A stretch of DNA of 46,047 bases from Oscillospiraceae bacterium (GTDB taxonomy: Bacteria; Bacillota; Clostridia; Oscillospirales; Ruminococcaceae): NCBI GenBank assembly GCA_017541275.1, contig JAFXZM010000028.1, forward strand, positions 1-46,047, in the 5' to 3' direction. This document shows, piece by piece, positions 1 to 8,582 of this stretch. Under the pieces are notes generated by a model. That model made no database searches. It had not been told where the DNA came from and saw only the letters and a list, made by a program, of their open reading frames with translations. Position 1 is the first letter of the stretch. Every line of letters begins with the position of its first letter. The translations under genes were made by a program, and so were the position numbers.

Positions 1-267
1 ACCACAACCACCACAACCACCACGGAAGCCCCGCCTCCGATTGTATGGGGCGATACGGATTGCAGCGGCGAGGTGAATATCATGGATGCGGTGCTGCTTG
101 CACGCGCAGTCGGCGATGACCGCTCCCTCACCGACGCGGAATACACCGTGCAGAGCAAGAAAAATTCCAACGTGAAATATGACGGCAAGGTGGATTTTGA
201 AGACCTGAGTCTTCTCATGCGCTATCTCGCAAAAATTATTCCCTATACTGCACTCGGCCAGCAGTAA
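1..267 (+). CDS. 3' end of a secreted dockerin-bearing protein (partial)
   Basis: The reading frame is open from the first base, so the gene starts upstream of the window. It begins with a Thr-rich linker (repeated TTT, then EAPPP), followed by a type I dockerin. Two F-hand calcium-binding repeats are visible: GDTDCSGEVNIMDAVLLARA and a second built on KYDGKVDFEDLSLLMRYLAK. Both carry the Asp/Asn ligands and the following helix. In this family dockerins plug enzymes or structural proteins into cohesin-bearing scaffoldins of a cellulosome. The catalytic or binding module lies outside the window, so the specific function is unknown. A strong terminator follows. Confidence 0.9.
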   Translation, partial: TTTTTTTTEAPPPIVWGDTDCSGEVNIMDAVLLARAVGDDRSLTDAEYTVQSKKNSNVKYDGKVDFEDLSLLMRYLAKIIPYTALGQQ

Positions 268-288
268 TCCGGCCTTTGAACGAACACA

Positions 289-325
289 GAGAGCTCCTTC
301 CTTGTGAGGGAGCTCTCATTTTTAT
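289..325 (+). terminator. Rho-independent terminator of the dockerin gene
   Basis: A perfect 9-bp stem (GAGAGCTCC at 289-297 with GGAGCTCTC at 309-317) is followed by a T-rich tract. It lies 22 bp after the dockerin gene stop. Confidence 0.85.
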
Positions 326-478
326 TCTCAGCTTCATTTGCACCGGAATGACAGCATGCAAGCTCTGCCTGTGCATGAGAACGAAAGCACGGTATCACGC
401 ACATTGGAAAATGAAGCGTGAAATACATGAGCGAAATTGTGCAATATCACGAAGTTTGTGAAAACTTCATGGGAACGC

Positions 479-507
479 TTGACAAGATACCGGAAAAGTG
501 GTATCTT
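479..507 (+). promoter_or_regulatory. Sigma-A promoter of the hrcA operon
   Basis: TTGACA (479-484), 17-bp spacer, TATCTT (502-507). The CIRCE operator starts five bases downstream of the -10, where bound HrcA would block initiation. Confidence 0.75.
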
Positions 508-511
508 ATAC

Positions 512-538
512 TTAGCACTCTGAGAGATAGAGTGCTAG
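512..538 (+). promoter_or_regulatory. CIRCE operator (HrcA binding site)
   Basis: TTAGCACTC, nine-base spacer, GAGTGCTAG. This matches the CIRCE consensus TTAGCACTC-N9-GAGTGCTAA in 17 of 18 arm positions; only the last base differs. It sits between the promoter and hrcA, the usual place for autoregulated HrcA control. Confidence 0.95.
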
Positions 539-586
539 CAGATGCAAAAGCAGTCTGCAAAACCCGGATGAAAGGATGTGTGCGCG

Positions 587-1642
587 ATGGATGACCGCAA
601 GCTGAGAATCCTTGCAGCAGTCGTCGATGCCTATGTCACGACCGGCGAACCGGTCGGTTCAAAGGCTATCGCGGCACTGCCGGATATTCAGGTTTCTTCC
701 GCGACGATCCGCAATGATATGGCTGTGCTTGAACAGCTCGGCCTGCTCGAACAGCCCCATACCTCCGCCGGGCGCATCCCGACGTTTCAGGGCTATAAGG
801 TCTATATCGAGAAATGCATGCACGGCGCGGCACTGAGCGCGGAGGAGCGCAGCCGCCTCGATTTGATGCTTTCCGGCGACGGCGAGCTGACAGAGGATTC
901 CCTCATCCAGTCCGCTACAACTGCACTGGCCGAAATCACCCAATGTGCGGCGGTTGCGGTCAATGCAATGCCGAAGTTTTCGGTGATCTCAAAGGTCGAG
1001 ATCATCCCGACCGGAAAGCGGCTGTATGTCATCCTGCTCATCACCTCCGGCGGCAGCATCAAAAATAAGGCGTGCCGGCTGGAATTTGATCTCAATGAGG
1101 AGCAGCTTGCGTTCTTTACGCAGTTCCTCACCGAGCATCTGCACGGTGTTTCCGTCAGCGATCTCTCGCCGGAAATGTTCGATCAGCTTGTCACGGCCAT
1201 GGGCACGTATATGGTATCGCTCGGGCCGCTTGTTCACGGGCTCTATGAGCTGAGCCGCGATATGATGCGGCAGGAGCTGACCGTCAACGGAACCCGCAAT
1301 CTGCTGACCTGCAATGAGCTGGATGCAAAGGATATCGTCGAATTCATGGAGCATCAGGATGTCATCATGCCGCTCCTGAACGATACCTTCAGCGGCATTC
1401 ATGTGACCTTCAGTGAGGATGCAAAGCGGGAGAATCCGCAGCAGACCTTCGTGATCGGCAATTCCAGCATGATCGTCGGCCGGTACGAAAAGGACGGCAA
1501 GGAGGCCGGCAGGCTCGGCATTATCGGGCCGATGCGCCTCAACTATGCAAAGGTGATTCCTTATCTTGAATATTTTACGGAGAAGATCAGCAACCTGATC
1601 TCCGAAAAGGAGGATGACGACAATGACGGACGAGATCCGTGA
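587..1642 (+). CDS. hrcA: Heat-inducible transcription repressor HrcA
   Basis: A 351-residue protein (family usually about 340-350) with the N-terminal winged helix (RKLRILAAVVDAYVTTGEPV, then SSATIRNDMAVLEQLGLLEQ and HTSAGRIPT) and the C-terminal effector region ending in GPMRLNYAKVIPYLEYF. It represses chaperone operons by binding CIRCE, which lies upstream of this gene, so autoregulation is expected. I chose the ATG at 587 over the in-frame GTG at 578 because the AAAGGA ribosome-binding site at 571-576 is one base from the GTG but well spaced from the ATG. The 3' end overlaps grpE. Confidence 0.95.
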   Translation: MDDRKLRILAAVVDAYVTTGEPVGSKAIAALPDIQVSSATIRNDMAVLEQLGLLEQPHTSAGRIPTFQGYKVYIEKCMHGAALSAEERSRLDLMLSGDGELTEDSLIQSATTALAEITQCAAVAVNAMPKFSVISKVEIIPTGKRLYVILLITSGGSIKNKACRLEFDLNEEQLAFFTQFLTEHLHGVSVSDLSPEMFDQLVTAMGTYMVSLGPLVHGLYELSRDMMRQELTVNGTRNLLTCNELDAKDIVEFMEHQDVIMPLLNDTFSGIHVTFSEDAKRENPQQTFVIGNSSMIVGRYEKDGKEAGRLGIIGPMRLNYAKVIPYLEYFTEKISNLISEKEDDDNDGRDP

Positions 1643-2237
1643 TGCGGACGGCTGTGAGGACTTCGAGTCTCTTGAGGAAAGCGGTCTGCATGACAGTGCG
1701 CCCGAAAATGCGTCCGAAACGGACAGCACAGCAGGGCCCGATGACCTGACGGAAGGGGAAGCCCCCTCGGAGGAGACAGATGACGGAGCGCCGGATATTC
1801 CGGAAACTGACCCCGCCGAACAGAAATTGCAGGAGGCGAATGACAAGTATATGCGCCTCTTTGCGGAATTTGACAACTTCCGCAAGCGCACCGCAAAGGA
1901 GAAATCCGAAACCTATCAGGATGCGGTCGCAAAGACGCTGCTCACACTGCTCCCCGCAGTTGACAGCTTTGAGCTGGCGATGAAATCGCCCTGCACCGAC
2001 GATGCCTACCGCAGCGGCATCGAGAAAATCTACACCCAGATGACCGATCTGCTGAAAAAGCTCGGTCTGGAGGAGATTCCTGCGCTGAATGAGCCCTTTG
2101 ACCCGAAGGTGCATAACGCGATCCGGCAGGTCGAGGACGAGAACTTCGGCGAAAGCACCGTCTGTGAGGTTTACCAGAAGGGCTACCGCCTCGGCGACAG
2201 GATCGTTCGCTGCGCAATGGTGAGCGTTGCGAATTAG
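1623..2237 (+). CDS. grpE: Nucleotide exchange factor GrpE
   Basis: GrpE releases ADP from DnaK and acts as a dimer in the cytoplasm. The 204-residue product has an acidic, low-complexity N-terminus, then the coiled-coil dimer helix (EQKLQEANDKYMRLFAEFDN, FRKRTAKEK) and the C-terminal beta domain ending in GYRLGDRIVRCAMVSVAN, typical of the family. It overlaps the end of hrcA by 20 bp, suggesting translational coupling. ATG 1623 is preferred over ATG 1614 because the AAGGAGG at 1607-1613 abuts the latter and is 9 bases from the former. It belongs to the CIRCE-controlled operon. Confidence 0.95.
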   Translation: MTDEIRDADGCEDFESLEESGLHDSAPENASETDSTAGPDDLTEGEAPSEETDDGAPDIPETDPAEQKLQEANDKYMRLFAEFDNFRKRTAKEKSETYQDAVAKTLLTLLPAVDSFELAMKSPCTDDAYRSGIEKIYTQMTDLLKKLGLEEIPALNEPFDPKVHNAIRQVEDENFGESTVCEVYQKGYRLGDRIVRCAMVSVAN

Positions 2238-2296
2238 CGATACCGGCAGTGTATGAATGCCCTGCATGATTATGATAACGGAAGGAAGGCGCGGAT

Positions 2297-2548
2297 ATGT
2301 GGCTGAAAAACGGAAACAGTATGTATAATCTCGAAAATTACGGCAAAATCGAACTGAAGATCGAGGATGTCGAATATTTCTTTGTTCTGTCTGCCTTATC
2401 AGACGGAAAAGCCGTGCCGGCAGATAAGATCGGCCCGTTCAATCTGACAGAGGCCGACACATATTTCACGGCAATCACCGATGCCATGAATGCCGGCAAA
2501 AGCGTCTGGGCATTCCCGGACAGCGTTGACGATTTAGGAATCCGCTGA
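2297..2548 (+). CDS. Small uncharacterised protein inside the dnaK operon
   Basis: An 83-residue acidic protein with no recognised domain, membrane segment or signal peptide. A good ribosome-binding site (AAGGAAGG, 2282-2289) lies 7 bases before the ATG, and base composition resembles its neighbours, so it is probably translated. It contains WLKNGNSMYNLENY and KIELKIEDVEYFFVLSALSD, then a helical segment FNLTEADTYFTAITDAMNAG. The position between grpE and dnaK implies co-transcription and heat-shock control. I do not recognise a family; a chaperone-related role would be guesswork. Confidence 0.65.
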   Translation: MWLKNGNSMYNLENYGKIELKIEDVEYFFVLSALSDGKAVPADKIGPFNLTEADTYFTAITDAMNAGKSVWAFPDSVDDLGIR

Positions 2549-2563
2549 AAAAAAGCAATCCCG

Positions 2564-2585
2564 CATCATGACCGCGGTCATGATG
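2564..2585. repeat. 22-bp perfect palindrome upstream of dnaK
   Basis: CATCATGACCG is followed directly by its exact reverse complement CGGTCATGATG. It lies 16 bp after the stop of the 83-residue gene and 28 bp before dnaK. No T-run follows, so it is not a classic terminator; it may be a protein-binding site or an mRNA stem at a processing point. Confidence 0.75.
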
Positions 2586-2613
2586 ACTGATAAGTTTACT
2601 GGAGGTAACAATT

Positions 2614-4458
2614 ATGAGCAAGATTATCGGTATTGACCTTGGTACGACCAATTCCTGTGTCGCTGTTATGGAAGGCGGCAATGCAGTTGTCATCCCGAAT
2701 GCAGAGGGTGCCAGAACGACCCCGTCTGTTGTCGCAGTGTCCAAGACCGGCGAGCGTCTGGTCGGCCAGATCGCAAAGCGTCAGGCAATTACGAACCCGG
2801 ATAACACCGTCATCTCGATCAAGAGAAAAATGGGTACGAACCAGAAGGTCACCATTGACGGCAAGTCCTATACCCCGCAGGAAATTTCCGCAATGATCCT
2901 TCAGAAGCTGAAGGCCGATGCGGAGGCATATCTCGGCGAAACCGTCACGGAGGCGGTCATCACCGTTCCGGCATACTTCACCGACTCCCAGCGTCAGGCA
3001 ACCAAGGACGCTGGCCAGATCGCCGGCCTCACCGTCAAGAGAATCATCAACGAGCCGACTGCCGCAGCACTGTCCTACGGCATCGACAAGGAGGATGAGC
3101 AGAAGATCATGGTCTTTGACCTCGGCGGCGGTACGTTCGATGTCTCGATCATCGACATGGGCGACGGCGTTACGGAGGTTCTCGCGACCGCCGGCAACAA
3201 CCACCTCGGCGGCGACGACTTCGACCAGAGAATCATCGACTGGATGGTCAAGGAATTCAAGGCGGCAGAGGGCATCGACCTCACAAACGACAAGAGCGCG
3301 ATGCAGAGACTGAAGGAAGCCGCTGAAAAGGCAAAGATCGAGCTTTCCTCGATGACCACGACCAACATCAACCTGCCGTTCATCAGCGTTGACGCAACAG
3401 GCCCGAAGCACCTCGACCTCACGCTGACACAGGCAAAGTTCAACGAAATGACCGAAGACCTTGTCCGTGCGACCATGGGCCCGGTCGATCAGGCACTCCG
3501 CGATTCCGGCCTCAGCCCCTCTGACCTTGACAAGGTTCTGCTCGTCGGCGGTTCTTCGAGAATTCCGGCCGTGCAGGAGGCTGTCAAGGCAAGAATCGGC
3601 AAGGAGCCGTTCAAGGGCATCAATCCGGATGAGTGCGTCGCACTCGGCGCGGCATATCAGGGCGGTATCCTCGGCGGCGACGTCAAGGGCGGCCTGCTCC
3701 TGCTCGATGTCACACCGCTGTCTCTCGGCCTCGAAACCATGGGCGGCATCTGCACCAAGCTGATCGAGCGCAACACGACCATTCCGACGAAGAAGTCGCA
3801 GGTCTTCTCGACCGCTGCCGACAATCAGCCCGCCGTTGACATCGTTGTGCTTCAGGGCGAGCGTGAGTTCTCCAAGGACAACAAGAAGCTGGGCGAATTC
3901 CGCCTCGACGGCATCGCACCGGCACCGCGCGGTGTCCCGCAGATCGAAGTCACCTTTGATATCGACGCAAACGGCATTGTGCATGTTTCCGCAAAGGATC
4001 TCGGCACCGGCAAGGAGCAGAATATCACGATCACATCCTCGACCAATATGAGCAAGGACGATATCGACCGCGCTGTCCGCGAGGCAGAGCAGTTTGCCGA
4101 GGAGGACAAGAAGCGCAAGGAATCCGTCGATGCGAAGAACAACGGCGAGGCAATGGTGTTCCAGTGCGAGAAGGCACTTAAGGACTTCGGCGACAAGGTC
4201 GATGCGTCCGACAGAGCGAATGTCGAAACCGCCGTCAATGACCTCAAGGAGGCGCTCAAGACCGACAGCACCGATGATATCAAGGCCAAGACCGAGGCGC
4301 TTCAGAATGCATTTTATGCGCTGAGCTCGAAGGTCTATCAGCAGGCAAATCCGGATGGCGGCGCCCCGAACTTCTCCGATATGGGCAGCATGGGCAATAT
4401 GGGCGGCAATGACAACGGCGACGATACGGTCATTGATGCCAACTATACTGAGAACTGA
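2614..4458 (+). CDS. dnaK: Hsp70 chaperone DnaK
   Basis: Full-length Hsp70 (614 residues). The N-terminal ATPase domain shows the phosphate 1 motif [15 protein letters not shown], phosphate 2 [14 protein letters not shown] and the adenosine motif [16 protein letters not shown]. The substrate-binding domain follows from about residue 365 ([20 protein letters not shown]). The helical lid ends in a Gly/Asn/Met-rich tail. It folds client proteins with the DnaJ and GrpE encoded on either side. The start has a strong GGAGG site at 2601-2605. It is the last chaperone gene under the CIRCE promoter, because dnaJ has a separate promoter 1.1 kb later. Confidence 0.98.
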   Translation: MSKIIGIDLGTTNSCVAVMEGGNAVVIPNAEGARTTPSVVAVSKTGERLVGQIAKRQAITNPDNTVISIKRKMGTNQKVTIDGKSYTPQEISAMILQKLKADAEAYLGETVTEAVITVPAYFTDSQRQATKDAGQIAGLTVKRIINEPTAAALSYGIDKEDEQKIMVFDLGGGTFDVSIIDMGDGVTEVLATAGNNHLGGDDFDQRIIDWMVKEFKAAEGIDLTNDKSAMQRLKEAAEKAKIELSSMTTTNINLPFISVDATGPKHLDLTLTQAKFNEMTEDLVRATMGPVDQALRDSGLSPSDLDKVLLVGGSSRIPAVQEAVKARIGKEPFKGINPDECVALGAAYQGGILGGDVKGGLLLLDVTPLSLGLETMGGICTKLIERNTTIPTKKSQVFSTAADNQPAVDIVVLQGEREFSKDNKKLGEFRLDGIAPAPRGVPQIEVTFDIDANGIVHVSAKDLGTGKEQNITITSSTNMSKDDIDRAVREAEQFAEEDKKRKESVDAKNNGEAMVFQCEKALKDFGDKVDASDRANVETAVNDLKEALKTDSTDDIKAKTEALQNAFYALSSKVYQQANPDGGAPNFSDMGSMGNMGGNDNGDDTVIDANYTEN

Positions 4459-4479
4459 ACGAACAAATCAATAAGCGTC

Positions 4480-4504
4480 AGGGGTGGAATTTCCTTCCGC
4501 CCCT
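4480..4504 (+). terminator. Hairpin after dnaK (possible weak terminator)
   Basis: AGGGGTGGAA (4480-4489) pairs with TTCCGCCCCT (4495-4504) over 10 positions with one G-U. No T-run follows, so it may act in RNA processing or partial termination rather than as a full terminator. Confidence 0.4.
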
Positions 4505-4552
4505 CTCGCCGTATACAAAGCATCCTGCATTCCGCATGAAAGGAACACAGAT

Positions 4553-4711
4553 ATGAACGACAACAAACGGACACGCACAATTACATTTGCAATTCTGGCA
4601 GCGATCATTCTTGCAGGAATCCTGCTGTTTGCGCTGTTTATGAAGCCGATTCCCGAGCTGACGTTGAACGGCGCCTCCTCCTCGGCAAAGCTGCTGCATG
4701 CGGGGCTGTGA
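4553..4711 (+). CDS. 52-residue single-pass membrane peptide
   Basis: A short protein with a charged N-terminus (MNDNKRTRT), one hydrophobic segment (ITFAILAAIILAGILLFALF) and a short extracytoplasmic tail. The ATG at 4553 has AAAGGA 8 bases upstream; the longer frame from 4484 lacks such a site. Its stop overlaps the GTG start of the next lipoprotein gene, which argues that the pair is translated together. No family is recognised. It is placed between dnaK and dnaJ but need not be related to chaperones. Confidence 0.55.
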   Translation: MNDNKRTRTITFAILAAIILAGILLFALFMKPIPELTLNGASSSAKLLHAGL

Positions 4712-5577
4712 GGGTGAAGCCGTACATATCCGCCGGCGCACTGCTGCTCGCAGGGATGCTTTGCTGTACGGGCTGCGGTGCAAAGAAAAAAGCGGAATCG
4801 GAGCCGGCCGGCACTTCATGGGAGCCGACGGCATATAAAGCAGATGATCTGCCGGAGCTGATGCCGGAGAACTATACCCTGCCGCATACGCCTGATGCGG
4901 ATGATACCTCGGATGAGGCGCTGCGGGCATATAATCTGCTGCTGGGCTATCTCGAAAACGAGCTGCATATCGAATATCAGCTCTGTGACTATTACTATGT
5001 GGATTTCGATGAGATCCCGCACTGCTATGTCATCAAGGTCGTGCCGGACGGGGAACCGCCGGAGTTTACCAAAGACGTACAGGCGGTGCCGGAGAATGCC
5101 GTGATGCTGTCTGTTTATCCGGACGGAAGCCATGCGGAGAGCGGTGTCGTGCCGCATCTCATGGCGCGGAAATGGACGGAGGATCTGCGCGCAGAACTCG
5201 CAAAGTCACATCCGGATTGGCATATGAATACATGGTATCTGGTGCTCGATCACATCGTCCCGCCGATTGCCGGCTATGAATATGCCGATATCCGGGATTA
5301 TCACGAGCTGCTGGACGGAAAGCTCGCGGCTGCGGGCAATACGGACATGTGCATCAACCTGCTGCTGCCGCCCGGTACGCCGGAATCGGACGCAGATGCG
5401 GTCTTTGCAGAGCTGGAGCCGCTGCTGAAGCAGTATGGGGTCACGGAGATCAGGCTGGTCACGCCGAAGGACGATGCCGCCATGCAGCAGTATCTTGCGG
5501 CGGAAAAGCAGACCGGCAATCAATATGGCTATATGCGCGAACCGAATGCATGGACAAAGAGCTGTTCCGTGAAATGA
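4708..5577 (+). CDS. Uncharacterised secreted lipoprotein
   Basis: A 289-residue protein with a lipoprotein-like signal peptide (basic MRVKPY, hydrophobic GALLLAGML, then a Cys-rich CCTGCG, where either the first Cys pair or the last Cys could be lipidated). The mature part is acidic and Tyr-rich with no recognised catalytic motif. It is expected to sit on the outer face of the membrane. The GTG start at 4708 overlaps the preceding stop, so translation is probably coupled to the small membrane peptide. The gene ends just before the dnaJ promoter. Function is unknown. Confidence 0.7.
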   Translation: MRVKPYISAGALLLAGMLCCTGCGAKKKAESEPAGTSWEPTAYKADDLPELMPENYTLPHTPDADDTSDEALRAYNLLLGYLENELHIEYQLCDYYYVDFDEIPHCYVIKVVPDGEPPEFTKDVQAVPENAVMLSVYPDGSHAESGVVPHLMARKWTEDLRAELAKSHPDWHMNTWYLVLDHIVPPIAGYEYADIRDYHELLDGKLAAAGNTDMCINLLLPPGTPESDADAVFAELEPLLKQYGVTEIRLVTPKDDAAMQQYLAAEKQTGNQYGYMREPNAWTKSCSVK

Positions 5578-5596
5578 GAAAAACACCGCGGAGCTC

Positions 5597-5625
5597 TTGC
5601 ATTCGGCAGATATTTGTGCTATAAT
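5597..5625 (+). promoter_or_regulatory. Sigma-A promoter of dnaJ
   Basis: TTGCAT (5597-5602), 17-bp spacer, TATAAT (5620-5625). There is no CIRCE element here, so dnaJ is probably not directly under HrcA unless read through from upstream. Confidence 0.8.
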
Positions 5626-5719
5626 ATCCATAATTGCGCGTGCAGATTCCGGAACGGGCTGCACAACGGTACGGCGTGCCGCAAACAGAACGAACAAATC
5701 ACACGAAAGGGTGTCAGAT

Positions 5720-6871
5720 ATGGCTGATAAAAGAGATTATTATGAGGTGCTGGGCGTCAGCAAAAGCGCGACGGATGATGAGCTGAAAAAAGCATACCGT
5801 CAGCTCGTAAGGCAGTATCACCCCGATCTGCACCCGGATGATCCGACAGCAGAGGATAAATTCAAGGAGATTACCGAGGCCTATGAGGTGCTTTCCAATA
5901 AGGAAAAGCGCGAGATGTACGATCAGTACGGCCACGCCGCATTTGAAAACGGCGGCATGGGCGCGAATATGGGCGGCTTCTCCGATGTCAGCGAAATTCT
6001 CGAAAGCATTTTCGGCGGCATGGGCGGCATGTTCGGCGGCGGCTTCCGTTCGCAGAGCGCAAATGCCCCGCGCAGAGGCGCCGATATCCAGATGAATCTG
6101 ACGATCGAGTTCATGGAGGCCTGCAAGGGCAAGCAGCAGGTGCTGAAGGTCAACCGCATGGAGACCTGCCCGGACTGCCACGGCAGCGGCGCGGCTGGCG
6201 GCGCGGATTCCGAAATCTGTAAGGAATGTCAGGGACGCGGTACGGTCAAGGCAATGCAGCGCACGCCCTTCGGCATGATCTCCTCCTCCAAGACCTGCCC
6301 GCACTGCGGCGGCAAGGGAAGGGTCATCAAGAATCCCTGCCAGAAATGCAGAGGCGTCGGCAGAGTCCGCATGCCGCGTGAAATCACGGTCGATATCCCG
6401 GAGGGCGTCGATGACGGCACAATCGTCCGGCTGGGCGGCAGAGGCGATGCCGGTGTGAACGGCGGCCCGAACGGCGATCTGCTGCTGAGCATCGGTGTCA
6501 AGCCGCATCCGCTGTTCACGCGTGAGGGCTATGATATCCACTGCGCAATCCCGATTACCTATTCGCAGGCCGTGCTCGGCGATGAGATCGTTGTTCCGAC
6601 CATTGACGGCAATGAGAAAATCCGCATCGGCGAGGGCACACAGAACAATACACCCTTCCGGCTGCGCGGAAAGGGCGTGAAGCGGCTTCAGCGGAATGAC
6701 CGCGGCGACCAGTATGTCAGGGTGTATGTGGAGATCCCGAAGGGACTGAACAAAAAACAGAAGGAGCTGCTCATGCAGCTTGAGGAATCGCTCGAATCCA
6801 AGAATTATGCCAAGCGCGAGGGCTTTTTCAAAAAGATCAAGGATATGTTCAATAAGGGCGATAAGGAATAA
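5720..6871 (+). CDS. dnaJ: Chaperone DnaJ (Hsp40)
   Basis: A canonical type I DnaJ of 383 residues. The J domain (about residues 4-70) carries the HPD motif in [11 protein letters not shown] that stimulates DnaK ATPase. A Gly/Phe/Met-rich linker follows. Four CXXCXGXG-type zinc motifs are present ([32 protein letters not shown]). The C-terminal substrate-binding domains contain the usual [14 protein letters not shown]. The ATG at 5720 has AAAGGG 8 bases upstream; the open frame reaches back to 5597, but that segment covers the promoter and is not family-like. It delivers substrates to DnaK. Confidence 0.97.
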   Translation: MADKRDYYEVLGVSKSATDDELKKAYRQLVRQYHPDLHPDDPTAEDKFKEITEAYEVLSNKEKREMYDQYGHAAFENGGMGANMGGFSDVSEILESIFGGMGGMFGGGFRSQSANAPRRGADIQMNLTIEFMEACKGKQQVLKVNRMETCPDCHGSGAAGGADSEICKECQGRGTVKAMQRTPFGMISSSKTCPHCGGKGRVIKNPCQKCRGVGRVRMPREITVDIPEGVDDGTIVRLGGRGDAGVNGGPNGDLLLSIGVKPHPLFTREGYDIHCAIPITYSQAVLGDEIVVPTIDGNEKIRIGEGTQNNTPFRLRGKGVKRLQRNDRGDQYVRVYVEIPKGLNKKQKELLMQLEESLESKNYAKREGFFKKIKDMFNKGDKE

Positions 6872-6878
6872 CAATGCA

Positions 6879-6918
6879 GGCCGGCAGCAGGAAAAAGATT
6901 CCGCTGCCGGCCGTTTTT
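6879..6918 (+). terminator. Rho-independent terminator of dnaJ
   Basis: A 10-bp perfect GC stem (GGCCGGCAGC at 6879-6888 with GCTGCCGGCC at 6903-6912), then G and five T. Confidence 0.92.
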
Positions 6919-6940
6919 CCGGCTGATTGGATATGAAATT

Positions 6941-6991
6941 GTTATAAATAACAGATATCTGCTAGATTTTCTGTACGATTCGGATTATAAT
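6941..6991 (+). promoter_or_regulatory. Promoter region of the GH16 gene
   Basis: A clear -10 (TATAAT, 6986-6991) has only a weak -35 at the usual distance. Upstream are two small inverted repeats: GTTATAAATAAC (6941-6952) and the palindrome CAGATATCTG (6952-6961). A poor -35 next to dyad sequences suggests activator-dependent control, for example by carbohydrate supply. This is inference only. Confidence 0.45.
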
Positions 6992-7044
6992 TACGATAAA
7001 GATGTCTCCGCACCCCCTTCTGCGGAGAAACAGGAGGAATGACC

Positions 7045-8496
7045 ATGAAACACAAACTCAGAATCCCGGCACTGCTTGCAGCAGTTTCACTGCTGAGCGG
7101 CTGCGGCAATTCTGACAGCAGCAGCAGCTCATCTGCGGATTCGGCCGCCGACACAACGGGTACGACTGAGGCGGCGCAGACCACGACGACGGAGACAACC
7201 TCCGCCGCAGAAAAGCCCGATGACACGGATGTTCCCGCAATCGACGGCTATGAGCTGCTCTGGCACGACGAATTCAACGGCGATAAGGTCGATGACACAA
7301 ACTGGAGCTTTGAGAAGCGCCCTTCCGGCTGGACGAATCAGGAGCTTCAGGAGTACACAATCGCCGGCGACACGATCTTTGTACGCGACGGCTGTCTCGT
7401 GCTGAAGGCGATCAAATCTGAACGCGACGGCAAGGATTATTACGAATCGGGCAAGGTGAATTCCCAGCACAAGCGGCAGTTCACCTACGGCAAGGTCGTT
7501 GCACGCGCCAAGGTTCCTGAGGGTCAGGGCCTCTGGCCGGCAATCTGGATGATGCCGGAGGATGAGCAGCATTACGGACAGTGGCCGAAGTGCGGCGAAA
7601 TCGACATCATGGAGGTGCTCGGCAGTGCGACCGAGACCGCCTACGGTACGATTCATTACGGCGCACCGCATGCCGAGCAGCAGGGAACTGTCGTGCTGGA
7701 CAGCGGCACCTTCGCAAGCGATTTCCATGAGTATTCCGTGGAATGGGAGCCGGGCGAGATCCGCTGGTACATTGATGACAAGCTGTATCTGACCGTCAAT
7801 GACTGGTTCACCGCCGAGGAAGGTCAGGATGAAAAGCCTTATCCTGCACCGTTCGATCAGCCGTTCTTTGTGCAGATGAATCTGGCCGTCGGCGGAACTT
7901 GGCCGGGCAATCCCGATGACACCACGGACTTTGACAAGGCAGAGTTCGAGATTGACTATGTGCGTGTCTACCAGAAGCCGGAGTACGATACGAATGTCAC
8001 GAAGCCGGAGGCACAGTACCGTGAGGCACTGGAGGACGGCAACTTCATCTTCAACGGCGACTTCGCTGAGGCCGAGGATCTGACCGACGACGTCAACTGG
8101 AAGTTCCTGCTCTTTGAGGGCGGTGACGGCGCTGCGGAGATCAAGGACAACACCATGATTATCACGACAAAGAACGAGGGTACGGTCGATTATTCCGTGC
8201 AGCTCGTGCAGCCGGAACTCCCGATGATTAAGGGCAAGAAATACCGCGTCACGTTTGATGCATGGGCGGATGAAGAGCGCGATATCGTTGTGTGTGTCTC
8301 CGCGCCGACTGCCGGCTGGATCCGCTATTTGCAGGATACGACACTGACCGTTCCGAAGGAGAAAAAGACCTTCACCTATGATTTCGAGATGAAGGATAAG
8401 GATGACCCGAACGGCCGTTTGGAATTCAATCTCGGACACAGAGGCTCCACTGCGACGGTCTATATCACGAATGTCCGCGTTGAGGAAGTCTCATAA
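7045..8496 (+). CDS. GH16 family endo-beta-glucanase lipoprotein with C-terminal carbohydrate-binding module
   Basis: A 483-residue secreted lipoprotein: lipobox LLSGC with Cys20, Ser-run and Thr-rich linker, then a glycoside hydrolase family 16 catalytic domain from about residue 68 (YELLWHDEFNG) to 310. The catalytic signature EIDIME (Glu185, Asp187, Glu190) is intact and is preceded by GLWPAIWMMP. GH16 members cleave beta-1,3 or beta-1,3-1,4 glucans such as laminarin or lichenan; which one cannot be told here. Residues from about 330 (FIFNGDFAE) resemble a CBM4/9-type beta-sandwich. ATG 7045 is chosen over ATG 7039 for its spacing from AGGAGG (7032-7037). It has its own promoter and terminator. 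Confidence 0.92.
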   Translation: MKHKLRIPALLAAVSLLSGCGNSDSSSSSSADSAADTTGTTEAAQTTTTETTSAAEKPDDTDVPAIDGYELLWHDEFNGDKVDDTNWSFEKRPSGWTNQELQEYTIAGDTIFVRDGCLVLKAIKSERDGKDYYESGKVNSQHKRQFTYGKVVARAKVPEGQGLWPAIWMMPEDEQHYGQWPKCGEIDIMEVLGSATETAYGTIHYGAPHAEQQGTVVLDSGTFASDFHEYSVEWEPGEIRWYIDDKLYLTVNDWFTAEEGQDEKPYPAPFDQPFFVQMNLAVGGTWPGNPDDTTDFDKAEFEIDYVRVYQKPEYDTNVTKPEAQYREALEDGNFIFNGDFAEAEDLTDDVNWKFLLFEGGDGAAEIKDNTMIITTKNEGTVDYSVQLVQPELPMIKGKKYRVTFDAWADEERDIVVCVSAPTAGWIRYLQDTTLTVPKEKKTFTYDFEMKDKDDPNGRLEFNLGHRGSTATVYITNVRVEEVS

Positions 8497-8518
8497 AGCA
8501 TAATCCGCATACAAATTC

Positions 8519-8558
8519 AGAGCCCGGAAACGGTGAATGCCGTTTCCGGGCTCTTTGT
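8519..8558 (+). terminator. Strong terminator after the GH16 gene
   Basis: A 15-bp perfect stem (8519-8533 with 8540-8554; arms begin AGAGCCCGG and end CCGGGCTCT) is followed by a short T stretch. It separates two convergent genes and may also serve the minus-strand gene ending at 8583, although the minus-side T-run is poor. Confidence 0.85.
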
Positions 8559-8582
8559 CTGCTGAGAAAGCGGTGTGTCTGA

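Noticed and set aside
4484-4552. Longer start for the 52-residue membrane peptide
   Set aside because: It would put the hairpin after dnaK inside the coding start and lacks a ribosome-binding site; ATG 4553 has one.
5597-5719. N-terminal extension of DnaJ from the upstream in-frame start
   Set aside because: The segment overlaps the dnaJ promoter, lacks homology, and a good ribosome-binding site sits just before ATG 5720.
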